From: Sporocytophaga sp.
Lineage (GTDB): Bacteria > Bacteroidota > Bacteroidia > Cytophagales > Cytophagaceae
Length of the DNA stretch: 64,000 nucleotides
Assembly (NCBI GenBank): GCA_024707265.1
Contig: JANQAB010000002.1
Span: 640,188 to 704,187, forward strand
Direction of reading: 5' to 3'
Under the pieces are notes generated by a model that was given only the letters and a program-made list of their open reading frames with translations, ran no database searches and was not told where the DNA came from. The number at the start of each line of letters is the position of its first letter. Positions within the stretch are counted from its first letter, which is position 1. A program made the position numbers and the translations under genes. Below are positions 9,991 through 20,599 of the stretch, in pieces.

Positions 9991-9998
9991 TAACTTTG
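9991..9998 (+). promoter_or_regulatory. Candidate -7 box for bioF-bioD-bioA
   Basis: TAACTTTG matches the Bacteroidota -7 consensus and ends only five bases before the bioF ATG at 10004; TTG at 9964-9966 is a possible -33 element. If used, the transcript would be leaderless or nearly so. Only a consensus match. Confidence 0.35.
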
Positions 9999-10003
9999 TT
10001 CCG

Positions 10004-11128
10004 ATGAAAAAGCTTACGGACAAATTAACTCAAAGGAAGGATGAGGGAAGTTTGAGAAGACTTACCCTTAGACCAAACCTGGTTGATTTTTTCTCTAATG
10101 ATTATTTAGGATTAGCAAGAAGCAAAGAGCTCTACACTTTAATAGGAGGGGAGTTAAGTACTCAGTCAGGGAATATTAATGGTTCAACAGGTTCAAGGCT
10201 GTTATCCGGAAATTCAGTCTATGTAGAAGAGCTGGAACTTTTTTTTGCCCAATTGTTCAAAAGCCCTAAGGCGCTACTCTTTAACTCCGGCTATAATGCT
10301 AATCTCTCCATATTATCAGCAATACCACAAAAAGAAGACACGATCATATATGATGAACTTATCCATGCAAGTCTGAAAGATGGAGCGCGTTTAAGTTTTG
10401 CGCAAAGGTTTTCCTTTAAGCATAATGACCTGAAAGATTTAGAAGCAAAAATTCAGAGAGCAAAAGGTGAAGTTTATATTGCTGTGGAGTCTGTCTATTC
10501 TATGGATGGAGACTTTGCACCTTTATTAGAAATTCTTGAGCTGACAACTAAGTATGATGCTCATTTAATCGTGGATGAGGCACATAGTACAGGAGTTTGG
10601 GGAGAGAAAGGAAATGGAATGTGCTGTCACCTTGGAATAGAAGACAAAATATTTGCTCGAGTGTATACTTTTGGAAAAGGAATGGGCGCTCATGGCGCAT
10701 GTATTGCCGGATCTGAGTTACTTATTGAGTTTCTTATAAACTTTGCAAGACCTTTTATTTATACAACTTCATTGCCTTTACATAGTCTGGTAACATTGAA
10801 AGTTGCTTTTGAATATTTAGAAAAAGAGATATCATTGCAGGCTAAGATAAGATCCAGGATAAATTTATTCAGAAGGTTGATAGAAGGAAATAAAAGTCTG
10901 TCCCCACTAATAAAAGACAGCTCCAGCCCGATTCAGGTGTTAAGAATATCCGGTAACGAAAAGGCAAAAGCTACTGCTGATGCTGTTCAGAACAAAGGCT
11001 TTGATGTAAGAGCAATATTGTCTCCAACTGTAAAAGAGGGAGAGGAGCGATTGAGAATATGCTTACATGTTTTCAATACGGATGAAGAGATAGAAAGACT
11101 GGTAAAAACATTAGTTGAAAGTTTATGA
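10004..11128 (+). CDS. bioF: 8-amino-7-oxononanoate synthase
   Basis: BioF is a PLP enzyme that condenses pimeloyl-ACP (or -CoA) with alanine to give 8-amino-7-oxononanoate (KAPA). The 374-residue protein shows the alpha-oxoamine synthase marks: DFFSNDYLGLA, GSTGSRLLSGN, IVDEAHSTGVWG (PLP-ring Asp and His), and YTFGKGMGAHGA with the PLP lysine near residue 225. Its stop overlaps the bioD start (ATGA), so the two are translationally coupled. Confidence 0.95.
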   Translation: MKKLTDKLTQRKDEGSLRRLTLRPNLVDFFSNDYLGLARSKELYTLIGGELSTQSGNINGSTGSRLLSGNSVYVEELELFFAQLFKSPKALLFNSGYNANLSILSAIPQKEDTIIYDELIHASLKDGARLSFAQRFSFKHNDLKDLEAKIQRAKGEVYIAVESVYSMDGDFAPLLEILELTTKYDAHLIVDEAHSTGVWGEKGNGMCCHLGIEDKIFARVYTFGKGMGAHGACIAGSELLIEFLINFARPFIYTTSLPLHSLVTLKVAFEYLEKEISLQAKIRSRINLFRRLIEGNKSLSPLIKDSSSPIQVLRISGNEKAKATADAVQNKGFDVRAILSPTVKEGEERLRICLHVFNTDEEIERLVKTLVESL

Positions 11129-11739
11129 ATTACTTTGTAACAGCCATTAATACAGATAGCGGAAAAACGCTGGTAAGTGCGATACTTACACAGGCACTAC
11201 AGGCGGATTACTGGAAACCTATACAGAGTGGAGTTGAGCGTGATGCCGACAAAGTCAGAGATCTGATCAATAATAACCACTCTTTGATATTTAATGAAAG
11301 TTACTGGTTTCAGACTCCAGCATCTCCTCATTATGCTGCAGAAGTGGAAAACGTGACAATTGATCTTGACAAAATTCTGATACCCGGTAATAAAGGCAAT
11401 AACCTGGTGATAGAAGGTGCAGGAGGAGTTCTGGTTCCTCTGAATGATACTCATTTTGTCATTGATCTTGCTGCAAAATTTAATGCGGAAATTATTCTTG
11501 TTTCGAATAATTACCTTGGAAGCATTAATCACACTTTGCTTACCATTAATGAAATAAAAAGAAGAGGGCTAAGTATAAAAGGTATTATATTCAATGGTCC
11601 CAGAAATGAATCAACGGAAGATTTTATTTTAAAGCATAGCGGATTAAAGTGCTTGTTGAAAATTGATCAGGAAAAGGAGATTGATCAGTTTGTTGTAAAT
11701 AAATATGCGATTGAATTATTTAATACCTGGGAAGGATAG
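11125..11739 (+). CDS. bioD: Dethiobiotin synthetase
   Basis: BioD carboxylates 7,8-diaminopelargonate with ATP to close the ureido ring of dethiobiotin. The 204-residue protein has the P-loop variant TAINTDSGKTLVS at its N terminus, KPIQSG after strand 2, and VIEGAGGVLVPLN, all diagnostic. The start overlaps the end of bioF by four bases and the stop lies two bases before the bioA start, so bioF-D-A form one tight operon. Confidence 0.95.
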   Translation: MNYFVTAINTDSGKTLVSAILTQALQADYWKPIQSGVERDADKVRDLINNNHSLIFNESYWFQTPASPHYAAEVENVTIDLDKILIPGNKGNNLVIEGAGGVLVPLNDTHFVIDLAAKFNAEIILVSNNYLGSINHTLLTINEIKRRGLSIKGIIFNGPRNESTEDFILKHSGLKCLLKIDQEKEIDQFVVNKYAIELFNTWEG

Positions 11740-11741
11740 TA

Positions 11742-13025
11742 ATGAAAAGTACTGAACATTCTAATTATACAGGGCCAATCTGGTATCCTTACAGTGCGGT
11801 TACTTCCGGAGGTGATTATATCAAGGTTGATTCAGCAAAGGGCGTTTACTTATATACTTCTGATGGTAGAAAAATTCTGGATGCAGTATCTTCCTGGTGG
11901 GTTAATTTACATGGGCACTGCAATGAATACATCGCTCAAAAGATTTATGAACAGGCGTTGAAGCTTGAGCATGTCATCTTTTCAGGATTCACTCATGATC
12001 CTGCTATCCGACTCGCTGAAAGGCTTCTGGATATTCTTCCTTCCAATCAGAAAAAAATGTTTTATTCAGACAATGGCAGCACAGCTGTTGAGGTCGCTAT
12101 AAAAATGTCTCTTCAGTACTGGCACTGTAAAGGAGAAGCGAAGAAAAAAGCAGTTGCAATAAAAGGCGCTTTTCATGGCGATACTTTTGGAGCTATGTCC
12201 GTAAGTGGTCGTGGGGTTTTTAATCAGGAATTTTCAGAGTGGATGTTTGAGACTGTTTATATCGATTTTCCTTCAGAAGAAAAGGAAATAGATTGTCTTG
12301 AACAATTTGAGGCTATAGTGAAAGAGGGTGATGTGGCTTGTTTTATCTATGAACCATTGTTGCAGGGGGCTGCAGGAATGCGGACTTATTCTCCTTTTGT
12401 CCTGGAGCAGTTTCTTAAGATTGCAGGTGATTATGATGTCATATGTATTGCGGATGAGGTGATGACAGGCTTTGGTAGAACAGGACGGTATTTTGCTTCT
12501 CTGAATCTTAAAACGTACCCGGATATCATGTGTCTCTCCAAAGGAATAACAGGAGGAACTATGGCGCTGGGTGCAACAACCTGCAGTCTTAGAATTGCTG
12601 ATACAATTAAGAATAATGTTTTTTATCATGGACATAGTTTTACCGCTAATCCATTAGCCTGTGCTGCCGCCAACGCAAGTCTGGATATATTCTTAAATGA
12701 TGAATGCCAGAGTAATATAGTACGAATAACGCATGCACATGAAGCGTTTATACCTGTGTTGAGGACTTTCCCTTTTATCTCAAGAATTTCACATGTTGGT
12801 ACTGTATTATCCTTTGCTATTGATTTTGGAGAAGAAGAAGGGTATCTGCATTCTAAAAGGAATCAGTTGTATGACTTCTTTTTAAAGAGAAACATATTAC
12901 TGAGACCTTTGGGGAATGTATTGTATATAATTCCTCCATATATAATTACAAATGAGGAGCTTGGTGAGGTGTATAGGGCTATTTCGGACCTGTTAGAGTA
13001 TTTTTCAACAGGGAGGAACATTTGA
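11742..13025 (+). CDS. bioA: Adenosylmethionine-8-amino-7-oxononanoate aminotransferase
   Basis: BioA uses S-adenosylmethionine as amino donor to turn KAPA into 7,8-diaminopelargonate; PLP cofactor. The 427-residue class III aminotransferase has WYPYSAVTSGG, DAVSSWWVNLHGHC, FYSDNGSTAVEVA, IADEVMTGFGRTG (PLP Asp), and LSKGITGGTMALG with the PLP lysine. It is the last gene of the operon. No bioC or bioH gene is seen in the window, so the pimeloyl precursor must come from elsewhere. Confidence 0.95.
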   Translation: MKSTEHSNYTGPIWYPYSAVTSGGDYIKVDSAKGVYLYTSDGRKILDAVSSWWVNLHGHCNEYIAQKIYEQALKLEHVIFSGFTHDPAIRLAERLLDILPSNQKKMFYSDNGSTAVEVAIKMSLQYWHCKGEAKKKAVAIKGAFHGDTFGAMSVSGRGVFNQEFSEWMFETVYIDFPSEEKEIDCLEQFEAIVKEGDVACFIYEPLLQGAAGMRTYSPFVLEQFLKIAGDYDVICIADEVMTGFGRTGRYFASLNLKTYPDIMCLSKGITGGTMALGATTCSLRIADTIKNNVFYHGHSFTANPLACAAANASLDIFLNDECQSNIVRITHAHEAFIPVLRTFPFISRISHVGTVLSFAIDFGEEEGYLHSKRNQLYDFFLKRNILLRPLGNVLYIIPPYIITNEELGEVYRAISDLLEYFSTGRNI

Positions 13026-13114
13026 AAAAAAATAGCGTACGATATGATTACAATCATTTCCTAAAAACGTATTTTGAATCCCGTTTTAAAGAAAATTTTA
13101 AACCAGTTATCAGA

Positions 13115-14680
13115 GTGAAATATTTTAATCTCTTTTTTTAATTTTCCTGATTCACAATAGTTTGCTTGCTCAAGTGATTGTGAAAACTTTACCGTTTTCT
13201 TTTTCTTCCTCCTATCCTGAACCTGATGGACGTAGGGAAGCTTTGAAATTATCAGAAACTGAATTTGTTACGTTGTCGAAAAGTAAAGGCGGGGAGGCTG
13301 GAGCATCAGAATTTACCCTTGAAAAGTATGACAATGATCTGAACTCTCTTTTTAAAGTGGGTTTGACGGCTGCTGAAGAGGAAGATTATAAAGAATTGTT
13401 CTTCAACGGAACAGATATTATTCTGTTTTCTATTCTTCATGAAAATATGAAGCAAACCAGTAAGCTTCTGGCCTATGGGTTTGATGCAAAGACAGGAGCT
13501 AAGAAGTGGGATAAAGTATTACAGGAATTTAAAATTAATAACTGGGTAGCATTAAAATTTAAAGGAGCAGTAAGAGAATCCTTTGAAAATTGCATTGGTT
13601 CCAGTATTACCAAAAATTTTGTAACCCCTCTTCAGTATCAGTTTGATATAAGGTTTTCAAAAGACAGAAAAAAAATCCTTACTTATATATTTGATTACAG
13701 CCAGCAAACCCTGGTAGCCTCTGCAAAGCTTTGGGATGATAATCTCAATCAATTGCAGGAGTCGAAAATTCCGATAGATAATAATTTTATAAACTATGGA
13801 ATTTATCCGAATGGTAAAGGAGACGTTTTTATTCTAAATGTGGACAGACTGGGAAGGATGGTTGTTATAAAATATAACCTGGAAAATAAGAACAGCGACC
13901 TGCTTGATATTCAATATACATCTACAAGAAGGGAAGGGCTCAGACTTGAGTTTTTAAATGACGACGTTATATATGTAGCTAATACTTGTACTAAAGACAG
14001 AAGGATTACAGGAGTGATGTATTCAAAGCTGGACTTTAAGACCAGGCTTGTAGAAAAAATTAACTACCATGAGATTTCTGAAAATATGAAGCAGACTATG
14101 AAACTGCTTCGTCAGGGTAACAAAAGCCTTGTGGGAGAGGAGACCTGGAGAGGTTACCATATCACTGATTTTTTTTCTGAATGAGTATGAAAAAGTAGTA
14201 CTGGTTCTTGAAAAAAGAGAAATCAATTCTATGACCTATGATTATAATCAATCTGAAATCAATGATATTGAAAAATGGAAAGCTACTAAGCCCGCTAAAG
14301 TCAGTGCGGAAGGATTCATGGTTTTCAGTTTTAATAAAGATGATGAACTCTTGTGGGAAAATGTAAATATCAAATCTCAGGTAGGGGATGTGGCTGCAGG
14401 ATTATTATCTTCTTCTTATTCAATGAGCATTTCTGATGAAGGCAAGATAAGAATGGCCTATGCGTTTTCTTCTAATTCAAGTGGAATTCTTAACAGCATC
14501 AAGTATATTGAGTGGGATGAGCTTTCAGGGAATAAGATCAAAGAACTTGCATTGCCCAATGATGAAGGTCTTACCATGTTGAGGGGTTTTACAATGTGGT
14601 TTGAAGATAAGGTAGCAATTGCAGGAAGAAAAGGTTTGCTTGGAAAGAAAAGCAATATTGTGTTGTATAAGTTAGGCTGA
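13115..14680 (+). CDS. Secreted protein of unknown function; two compensating frameshifts
   Basis: I do not recognise the family. As read, the long frame begins at a TTG (13162) with no signal peptide and stops at 14184, while the rest is in the next frame to 14680. Adding one T to the run 13133-13139 opens a GTG start at 13115 with a classic signal peptide (MKYFNLFFLIFLIHNSLLAQ). Removing one T from the run 14169-14176 joins the 3' half (YHITDFF then LNEYEKVVLV). The corrected product has 521 residues, with repeated beta-strand patterns such as LLAYGFDAKTGAKKWDKVL and FSFNKDDELLWENV that suggest a beta-propeller. Possibly periplasmic or exported. Low certainty about role. Confidence 0.6.
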
Positions 14681-14681
14681 A

Positions 14682-14730
14682 AGCAGAAAGCTAAATGTGA
14701 AATTAGAATAGCTAAGATTTGAAGTCTTCT
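14682..14730. repeat. Heptad-phased short repeat
   Basis: After the stop of the preceding gene the sequence again runs in imperfect 7-base units (AAAGCAG, AAAGCTA, AATGTGA, AATTAGA, ATAGCTA). It is like the repeats beside the IS1595 element. No function assigned. Confidence 0.35.
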
Positions 14731-14761
14731 GATAAAGGAACAGGTATAAGATTTAAAGGTT

Positions 14762-14809
14762 AAAAAAAGAAAAGCCGAACTGTATTACCAGGTCGGCTTT
14801 TCTTTTTTT
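14762..14809. terminator. Bidirectional terminator between convergent genes
   Basis: An A-rich arm ending AAAAGCCGA pairs with TCGGCTTTT and a T run. The crotonase stop codon lies in the loop. It can serve both the secreted-protein gene on the plus strand and the crotonase gene on the minus strand. Confidence 0.75.
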
Positions 14810-15559
14810 AGGAATGCAGCAATGCCCTTTTGGCAGTCTTCAGTATTTCTGGCTTTGGCATTGGATTCAGCAGCATAGTTTAAAGCTTCTTTTACATCCA
14901 TTGCAAAAATATCAGCAAGCATTTTTTTAGTTAGTTCCATTGAGCTTGCAGAGTTATTAATGACAAGCTTCTCACAGAATTCTTTTACTACAGTAGAAAG
15001 ATCTTCATCTTCCACTACATGGTTGACAAGTCCAAAATGTTGTGCTGTTTTGCTTGAGTATATTTCTCCGGAAAGCAGCATCTCTCTTGATCTTGCTTCC
15101 CCTATTTTTTTTACCAGAAAAACACTTACTATAGCCGGAATAAATCCTATTCTTACTTCTGTGTATCCAAAGTTTGCTTCTCGTACGGAATAGGCAAAAT
15201 CGCATACTGAAACAAGTCCACAACCTCCTGCTACAGCATGACCATTTACCTGAGCCACTACTACTTTTTTCAGTGTATAAATCAGATAGTATAGCTCCAT
15301 CAGATTTTTGCTGTCTGCAAGATTTTCTTCATAGGTGTTTTTCTGAAGTGTCTGCAAGTACTCCAGATCTGCGCCGGCGCAGAATACATCGCCTTCTCCT
15401 GTCAGTACAACTACTTTTACCTGATCATCTGCTTCTGCTTTTTTGAAGGCTTCTTTCAGCTCTGTTACGACCTGACTGTTTAAAGCATTTCTTTTTTTCT
15501 GCACGGCTAATAGTGATGCAACAGATTTTGTTTTCAGTAGTGTATTTTACAAATTCCAT
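14785..15559 (-). CDS. Enoyl-CoA hydratase/isomerase (crotonase) family protein; one frameshift
   Basis: Crotonases hydrate or rearrange acyl-CoA thioesters, for example in fatty-acid or amino-acid breakdown. The CoA/oxyanion motifs are clear: FCAGADLEYL and NGHAVAGGCGLVSVCDFAYS, then ANFGYTEVRIGFIPA with the catalytic Glu. As read, the frame begins inside the first strand. Dropping one T from the run 15492-15498 (an A run on the coding strand) extends it to an ATG at 15557-15559 and gives MEFVKYTTENKICCITISRA, the normal N terminus, 257 residues in all. The start directly abuts the comEC stop, so the two are co-transcribed. The exact substrate cannot be told. Confidence 0.85.
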
Positions 15560-17632
15560 TTATTGGTCTCCTTCAATTGATAAAGCAAAATAATCATAAG
15601 GTTCAGCGACGTGTAAATTTATGTTTTTTGACAAATTCTTATCTACTGCTACCTTTTTATATTTTTTGTTTATTACGACAATTTCGGCTTTTAGATCAGA
15701 TTCTTTAAAATTTCCTTTTGAAGAAGGTTCGTAGATCAATAAGTCTATTTCTGGTAAATAAGAAATTGGGTCTAAGATTGTTTTATCTGTAACTGTTAAA
15801 ATATTTTTATTCCCGCAACGAATGATATTACAGGTGTTTATCTTCCGAAAATCCGAAGGTTTGAGAAAATGAATGGTTTTAACTCCTCTGTTTAAAAGGG
15901 CGGGGTATATTTCAAATTTTAACTTTTCTTCGTTAAAACTACTGTCTGCATATATTTCTGCTGCCCTTCCATTTACACTTGCAAATACCTTTTTACCTTT
16001 TACAAAAAATGCAATGACCTCTCTTTGTTTGTAAATGGTTATTTTTTCATAAACAACTCCCCCTGAAAACAGCAGGCTGAGAATAAGTAAGAGGATAGCT
16101 AGTTTTATTTTCTTTCCGTAAAAAATCAGGATAAGCAATATCATCAAAATATAAAGAAACATCATATGATGTGCATCAATATAAATATCCCTGATAACGG
16201 ATTCGGGTATTTTCAGAATGCATCTTAAACCTTCATTCATCAGCCAGATAGTCTTTTCAAGACAGTAGCACAAAGGCTTTAAAACGAGGTCTGTCCTTGA
16301 GAATATAAGTCCGAAAATTCCAAGCCATAATATGACATATGATAAAGGTGCGACGAGCAGATTGCTTAGTGAAAAATAAACCGGAAAGGAGTGAAAGTAA
16401 TAAAGTGAAATGGGAAAGGTGATAATTGTAGCAGCTATTCCTCCTGTAGTGATGGTCCAAACCTGCGAGTCGAGCCATCTTTTAGGTTCATAAAAGCCGG
16501 ACAATTTAGGCTGGAGAAAAATCAGGCCGCCCATGGCAAGGTAAGTGAGCTGAAAACCTATATCTGCAATGGTGAACGGATCATATATTAAAATGATCAA
16601 TGCTGATATTGCCAATGTATTGTATGGATTATGCTTTTTTGAAATTGTTTTCGCAATTAAAAAAATAAGAAACATGATAGTTGACCTAAGTACAGGAGGC
16701 ACAAGGCCGGTTAACAAGGCATAACCAATCAGGAGCAATGAAATGGATATAAACCTTATCAGCTTCCCTCTTGGAAGGTAGATCAGAGGATTGAGTAAAA
16801 ATAGTAATAGCTGATAGAGCAGTCCGATATGGAGTCCGGATACGGACAAAAGATGCATGGCCCCTGTTCCAGAATAGATGTCTCTGACATCGCTGCTGAT
16901 ACCATCTCTTTTGCCAAGAATGATACCTTCAGTAATACCAAGAGCTTCTTTATCTTCTATAAACTTGCCAAATCTCCTGGCGAAGTATTCCTTTAATACC
17001 AGGGAATGGTAAATGATATAGGAATCAGGATTTGAATTTAATTGTATTAATTTAAATGGAGTAGACTGATAAAATATGTTTTTGTATCTGTAATACTTTT
17101 GTGGGTCAAAAGATTTGTAGTAATTGGCTCCTGAAATGCGTGTCAGACTACCATTAAATAAATAAGTTTGTCCGTAAAAAGGATTATCGACCAGCTCATT
17201 TTTAATCCATAAAATAATATCAATGTCAACGGTTCTCCAGGTTTGAGCCGTTTTTATCTTTTCTACTCTTGCTGTAATCTTATAGAAGTTTCCTTTTTGT
17301 TCGGTTTCTCCTGTAATTTTAGCCTGAAAGTAGTTGCATGAATTTAACCCAGCTTCCAGTTTAATTGCTGTGGGTTCTTTATCCTGTTGTCTGGTAATGA
17401 TAGCTCCTGCAAAGAAAAGCGTCAGAGAACAGAGAATAGAATAGAGAATGTTTTTGGAATAGAATAATTGAGGATTGTAAAAAATCAGAAGCAGCAAATA
17501 TATTGCTGTAGAAAAGATGAATCCAATATAAAGTCCGGTAAGATTTTCTCCAGGAATAAAAATGGCAAAGAGAATACCACTCAGGAAAAATAACAGAAAC
17601 CGGACAAAGGGATAGCTGACCCAATGTTCCAT
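15560..17632 (-). CDS. comEC: ComEC/Rec2-type competence protein (DNA channel)
   Basis: ComEC forms the inner-membrane channel for single-stranded DNA uptake. The 690-residue protein has N-terminal membrane helices, a DUF4131-type domain (about residues 30-190), then the competence core with HLLSVSGLHIGLL (near residue 260) and many membrane segments including GLVPPVLRSTIMFLI. The C-terminal metallo-beta-lactamase domain of longer homologues is missing; the tail (IHFLKPSDFRK, LLIYEPSSKGN) resembles only a remnant, as is common in Bacteroidota. It probably forms an operon with the crotonase downstream. Confidence 0.88.
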   Translation of the reverse strand: MEHWVSYPFVRFLLFFLSGILFAIFIPGENLTGLYIGFIFSTAIYLLLLIFYNPQLFYSKNILYSILCSLTLFFAGAIITRQQDKEPTAIKLEAGLNSCNYFQAKITGETEQKGNFYKITARVEKIKTAQTWRTVDIDIILWIKNELVDNPFYGQTYLFNGSLTRISGANYYKSFDPQKYYRYKNIFYQSTPFKLIQLNSNPDSYIIYHSLVLKEYFARRFGKFIEDKEALGITEGIILGKRDGISSDVRDIYSGTGAMHLLSVSGLHIGLLYQLLLFLLNPLIYLPRGKLIRFISISLLLIGYALLTGLVPPVLRSTIMFLIFLIAKTISKKHNPYNTLAISALIILIYDPFTIADIGFQLTYLAMGGLIFLQPKLSGFYEPKRWLDSQVWTITTGGIAATIITFPISLYYFHSFPVYFSLSNLLVAPLSYVILWLGIFGLIFSRTDLVLKPLCYCLEKTIWLMNEGLRCILKIPESVIRDIYIDAHHMMFLYILMILLILIFYGKKIKLAILLLILSLLFSGGVVYEKITIYKQREVIAFFVKGKKVFASVNGRAAEIYADSSFNEEKLKFEIYPALLNRGVKTIHFLKPSDFRKINTCNIIRCGNKNILTVTDKTILDPISYLPEIDLLIYEPSSKGNFKESDLKAEIVVINKKYKKVAVDKNLSKNINLHVAEPYDYFALSIEGDQ

Positions 17633-17697
17633 ATGCTTTTGGTTGAAAGTCCAAAATTGTGCATAAAGAAATTAAAGATCAACTATTATCGTTAAAA

Positions 17698-19486
17698 CTA
17701 TCTGGTAATCATAATCTTTTTCGATACCATCTGATTAGAGGTGCTTACAGTTAAGATGTAAATACCGCTTTGCAAGGTGTTGGTAGCCAACTGATGAGTA
17801 AAGCTGGTCTTTTCAAATTTTGATCCTGAGAGAATTTTTTGACCTAGCGTATTGTACAGGTCAAATTGTACATTACTTTCCCCTTCCATAATCACATCAA
17901 CAGAAATGGCGTCTGTTGCAGGGTTGGGATATGGATTAATTATAAGATTTGGAGAAGCTTTGTATACTTTTATGTTATCGAGATAAATGGTTGTTCCTGC
18001 TTTTCCATAGCTTGTAATGTATACCCTGACTCTCTTCTGGCCGGCGGCAGCTTCCAAAGGAATATCAAATGATCTCCAATCATCGGGTTCAGGGATAAAT
18101 ATTGAAGTGCTTTTTCTGGCGGTATTCAATTCGGCTCCATAGATTTTTTTTTACCAGGTATTTTTTATTCAGGCATCCGAAAGAAATTTCAACAACAATA
18201 CTGTCTGTTTTATCCAATGGATTTGCTGAACCTGCAAGGTCGAAGAATATATATGGATGTTCATTTTCTGTAAAGTCCAGGCTGGGAGAGACTATCGCGT
18301 CATAGGTTTGAAGCTCGGATGCTCCGTATTTATTCTGGATAGATATACATCCGCTACTTTGTTCATAAGCTCCCGGTGAATTTAACATCCAGGTATTCGA
18401 GTGGTCAGGGTTCGAGATTGACCATCCTTCAGGAAGTATTGTTCCGGATTCAAAATCCAAATTCTGAGCAAAAGGATAGCTGGGCAGATTGCAGCAACCA
18501 CCACTCAGAAGAAGGTTCTTTCTGCGGGCATTGTCAGATGCGTTTATGAAGGAACGCATTCTTTCTTTTTGTCCCTGAGTAAAAATGTTCATGCACTTGT
18601 CTCCTGTGTAGTCAAGATAGTTCTGAAACATTCTTGGAGTTTCCTGACCAAAGCAATAGGAGAACCTTTCATGGCAAAGGGTATCCTCATCTTTATCTTC
18701 CTGAGGTGGAGTATCATCTACATAATCATCCCCACAATACTGATCTCCCCATATATGTATAAGTCCCAGCCAATGACCTATCTCATGCGTAGCTGTTCTA
18801 CCAAGGTGGTAAGGTTTTCTTGCAGTTCCAAGTGTTCCAAAAGTCCGAAAGTCAATAACAACGCCATCTGTAGCAGCCGGCCCGTCACTTGAAGACGCCC
18901 CGGGAAGACCAAAACCTCCGGGGAATTGTGCATAACCTATTATAGGATCTGTGATATTGGTAACCCATATATTCAGGTATTGATCACTAGGCCAATAGGA
19001 TAGTTTTTTCAACTGCGCATCATCGAAATTGTAGTCGAAAGAAGCTTTTTCACTATATACTCTTATAATTCCGTTAGTAGATCTGCCTTCAGGGTCAAAT
19101 TGGGCAAGGCAGAATTGAAGGCGGGTATCAGCTCCGACAGGGTTGGTGTTATAGCCACGTGTGCCTGGGATCTTTCCGTAGTCTTCATTTAAAACGGCAA
19201 TCTGAGAGTGTATCTGTTCAGCGGTGATATTTCTGTTGTTGGCTCCACCTATGAGATTTCCCTTGGTATTGTGAATGACGTGGACAACAACCGGAATTAC
19301 ATATACCATGGTATCGTTGTCCAGTGTTGTCCTTCGTTTTTTAATAGCTCTCAGTTGCTGATCTATTTGCTCCTGAGTAGGCATGGGCCTGTTATTGTTC
19401 TGATATGAGGTAGATGCACATTGCCTTTGTGCAAAAGTTTCTGAAATACAAAATGCCAAAAATAGCAATGCGTAAAAAAATCTCAT
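17698..19486 (-). CDS. M43 (cytophagalysin/pappalysin) metalloprotease with T9SS type A domain; one frameshift
   Basis: This is a secreted zinc protease. It has a signal peptide (MRFFYALLFLAFCISETFAQ), a propeptide-like segment, then the M43 catalytic domain with the metzincin zinc motif ATHEIGHWLGLIHIWGD (near residue 237). A jelly-roll-like domain follows, and a C-terminal sorting domain (NPYPNPATDAISVDV, FDLYNTLGQKILSG, SGIYILTV) for T9SS export. The frame breaks at a run of nine T (18144-18152); taking out one T joins both parts (YLVKK then IYGAELNTARKS) into 595 residues. It starts 16 bp after the corrected phoH stop on the same strand. Confidence 0.87.
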
Positions 19487-19501
19487 ATTAGTATATTATT
19501 C

Positions 19502-20441
19502 TTATGCTTTATCCTTTTTACCATAGGCATCAATAATTTTGCCTACGAGTTTATGTCTCATTACATCTTTTTCCGTCCAGTTCCACAAAGCCTATTCCTT
19601 GCACGTCTTTGAGTATTTCCAGTGCTTCTACAAGACCTGATTTCTGATTACCCGGCAAGTCGATCTGAGATTTGTCGCCGGTAATGATCATTTTAGAACT
19701 TGGGCCCATACGAGTCAGAAACATCTTTGTCTGCATAGGGGTGGTGTTCTGTGCTTCATCCAGAAGGATGAAGGCATTATTTAATGTACGTCCTCTCATA
19801 TATGCAAGAGGGGCCACTTCAATGATATGATTTTCGTAATAGTATTTCAGCTTTTCGGCAGGAATCATATCATCCAGAGCATCATATATAGGCCTTAGGT
19901 ACGGATCGATTTTTTCTTTAAGATCTCCGGGAAGAAAACCGAGGTTTTCACCAGCTTCAACGGCAGGTCTTGTGATTACAATCTTTTTAACCTCTTTATT
20001 TTTCAAAGCTCTGACAGCGAGGGCTACGGAAATATAAGTTTTACCTGTTCCTGCAGGTCCTATTGCAAAAACGAGGTCATTTTTCCTGGCAGTGGCAACG
20101 AGCTTCTTCTGATTTACAGTCTTGGGTTTTATAACCATACCTTTATCACCAAAGAGAATCACATCGTCTTCATCACAGTTGTCCATCTCTTCTTTGCGGA
20201 GTAAAGACTGTACTTCGTTTTCACCTACTTTTCCATATTTGTTGTAATGAACAAGAAGGTTTTTGATAACCTGTTCGATCTGGATAATTTCCAGATTGTT
20301 ACCAATGATCTTTATTTCATTTCCCCTGGACACAATACGGCTTTTAGGAAACGCAGAACCCAATTCTTTTATTATTCTGTTTTCCACGCCGAGGAAATCT
20401 ATAAGAGATATATTTTCAAGGTGTATTGACTTTTCTACCAA
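19502..20441 (-). CDS. phoH: PhoH-like ATPase; one frameshift near the C terminus
   Basis: PhoH proteins are cytosolic RecA-like ATPases linked to RNA metabolism, often paired with YbeY. An N-terminal KH-like region is followed by Walker A (AIGPAGTGKTYISVAL, near residue 132), ITRPAVEAGENLGFLPGDL, Walker B (FILLDEAQNTT) and KMIITGDKSQIDLP. As read, the protein ends early in GKRCNET. Removing one C at 19573-19574 gives the usual family end (VELD then EKDVMRHKLVGKIIDAY) with a stop at 19502-19504 and 312 residues. Such a conserved gene is unlikely to be truly broken, so this is probably a sequence error. Confidence 0.9.
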
Positions 20442-20469
20442 CAGCTTTATTATTTTTAATTATTTACTT

Positions 20470-20495
20470 TAAACTTTCAGTTATTTGGCTGAAAA
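20470..20495. repeat. Short heptad-like repeat
   Basis: CTTTAAA and CTTTCAG units lie in the phoH/DUF62 divergent region, like the longer arrays at 4876-4930 and 5995-6033. Only two clear units. Confidence 0.3.
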
Positions 20496-20599
20496 AATAT
20501 TTAATTTTGTGCCACTTGTTCTAAAAAATCTCCATTAGAAAACCGGACATTTTCGGAACGAGTAGAGACAAACAAAATTAATCATTTTCTGCGCAATTT

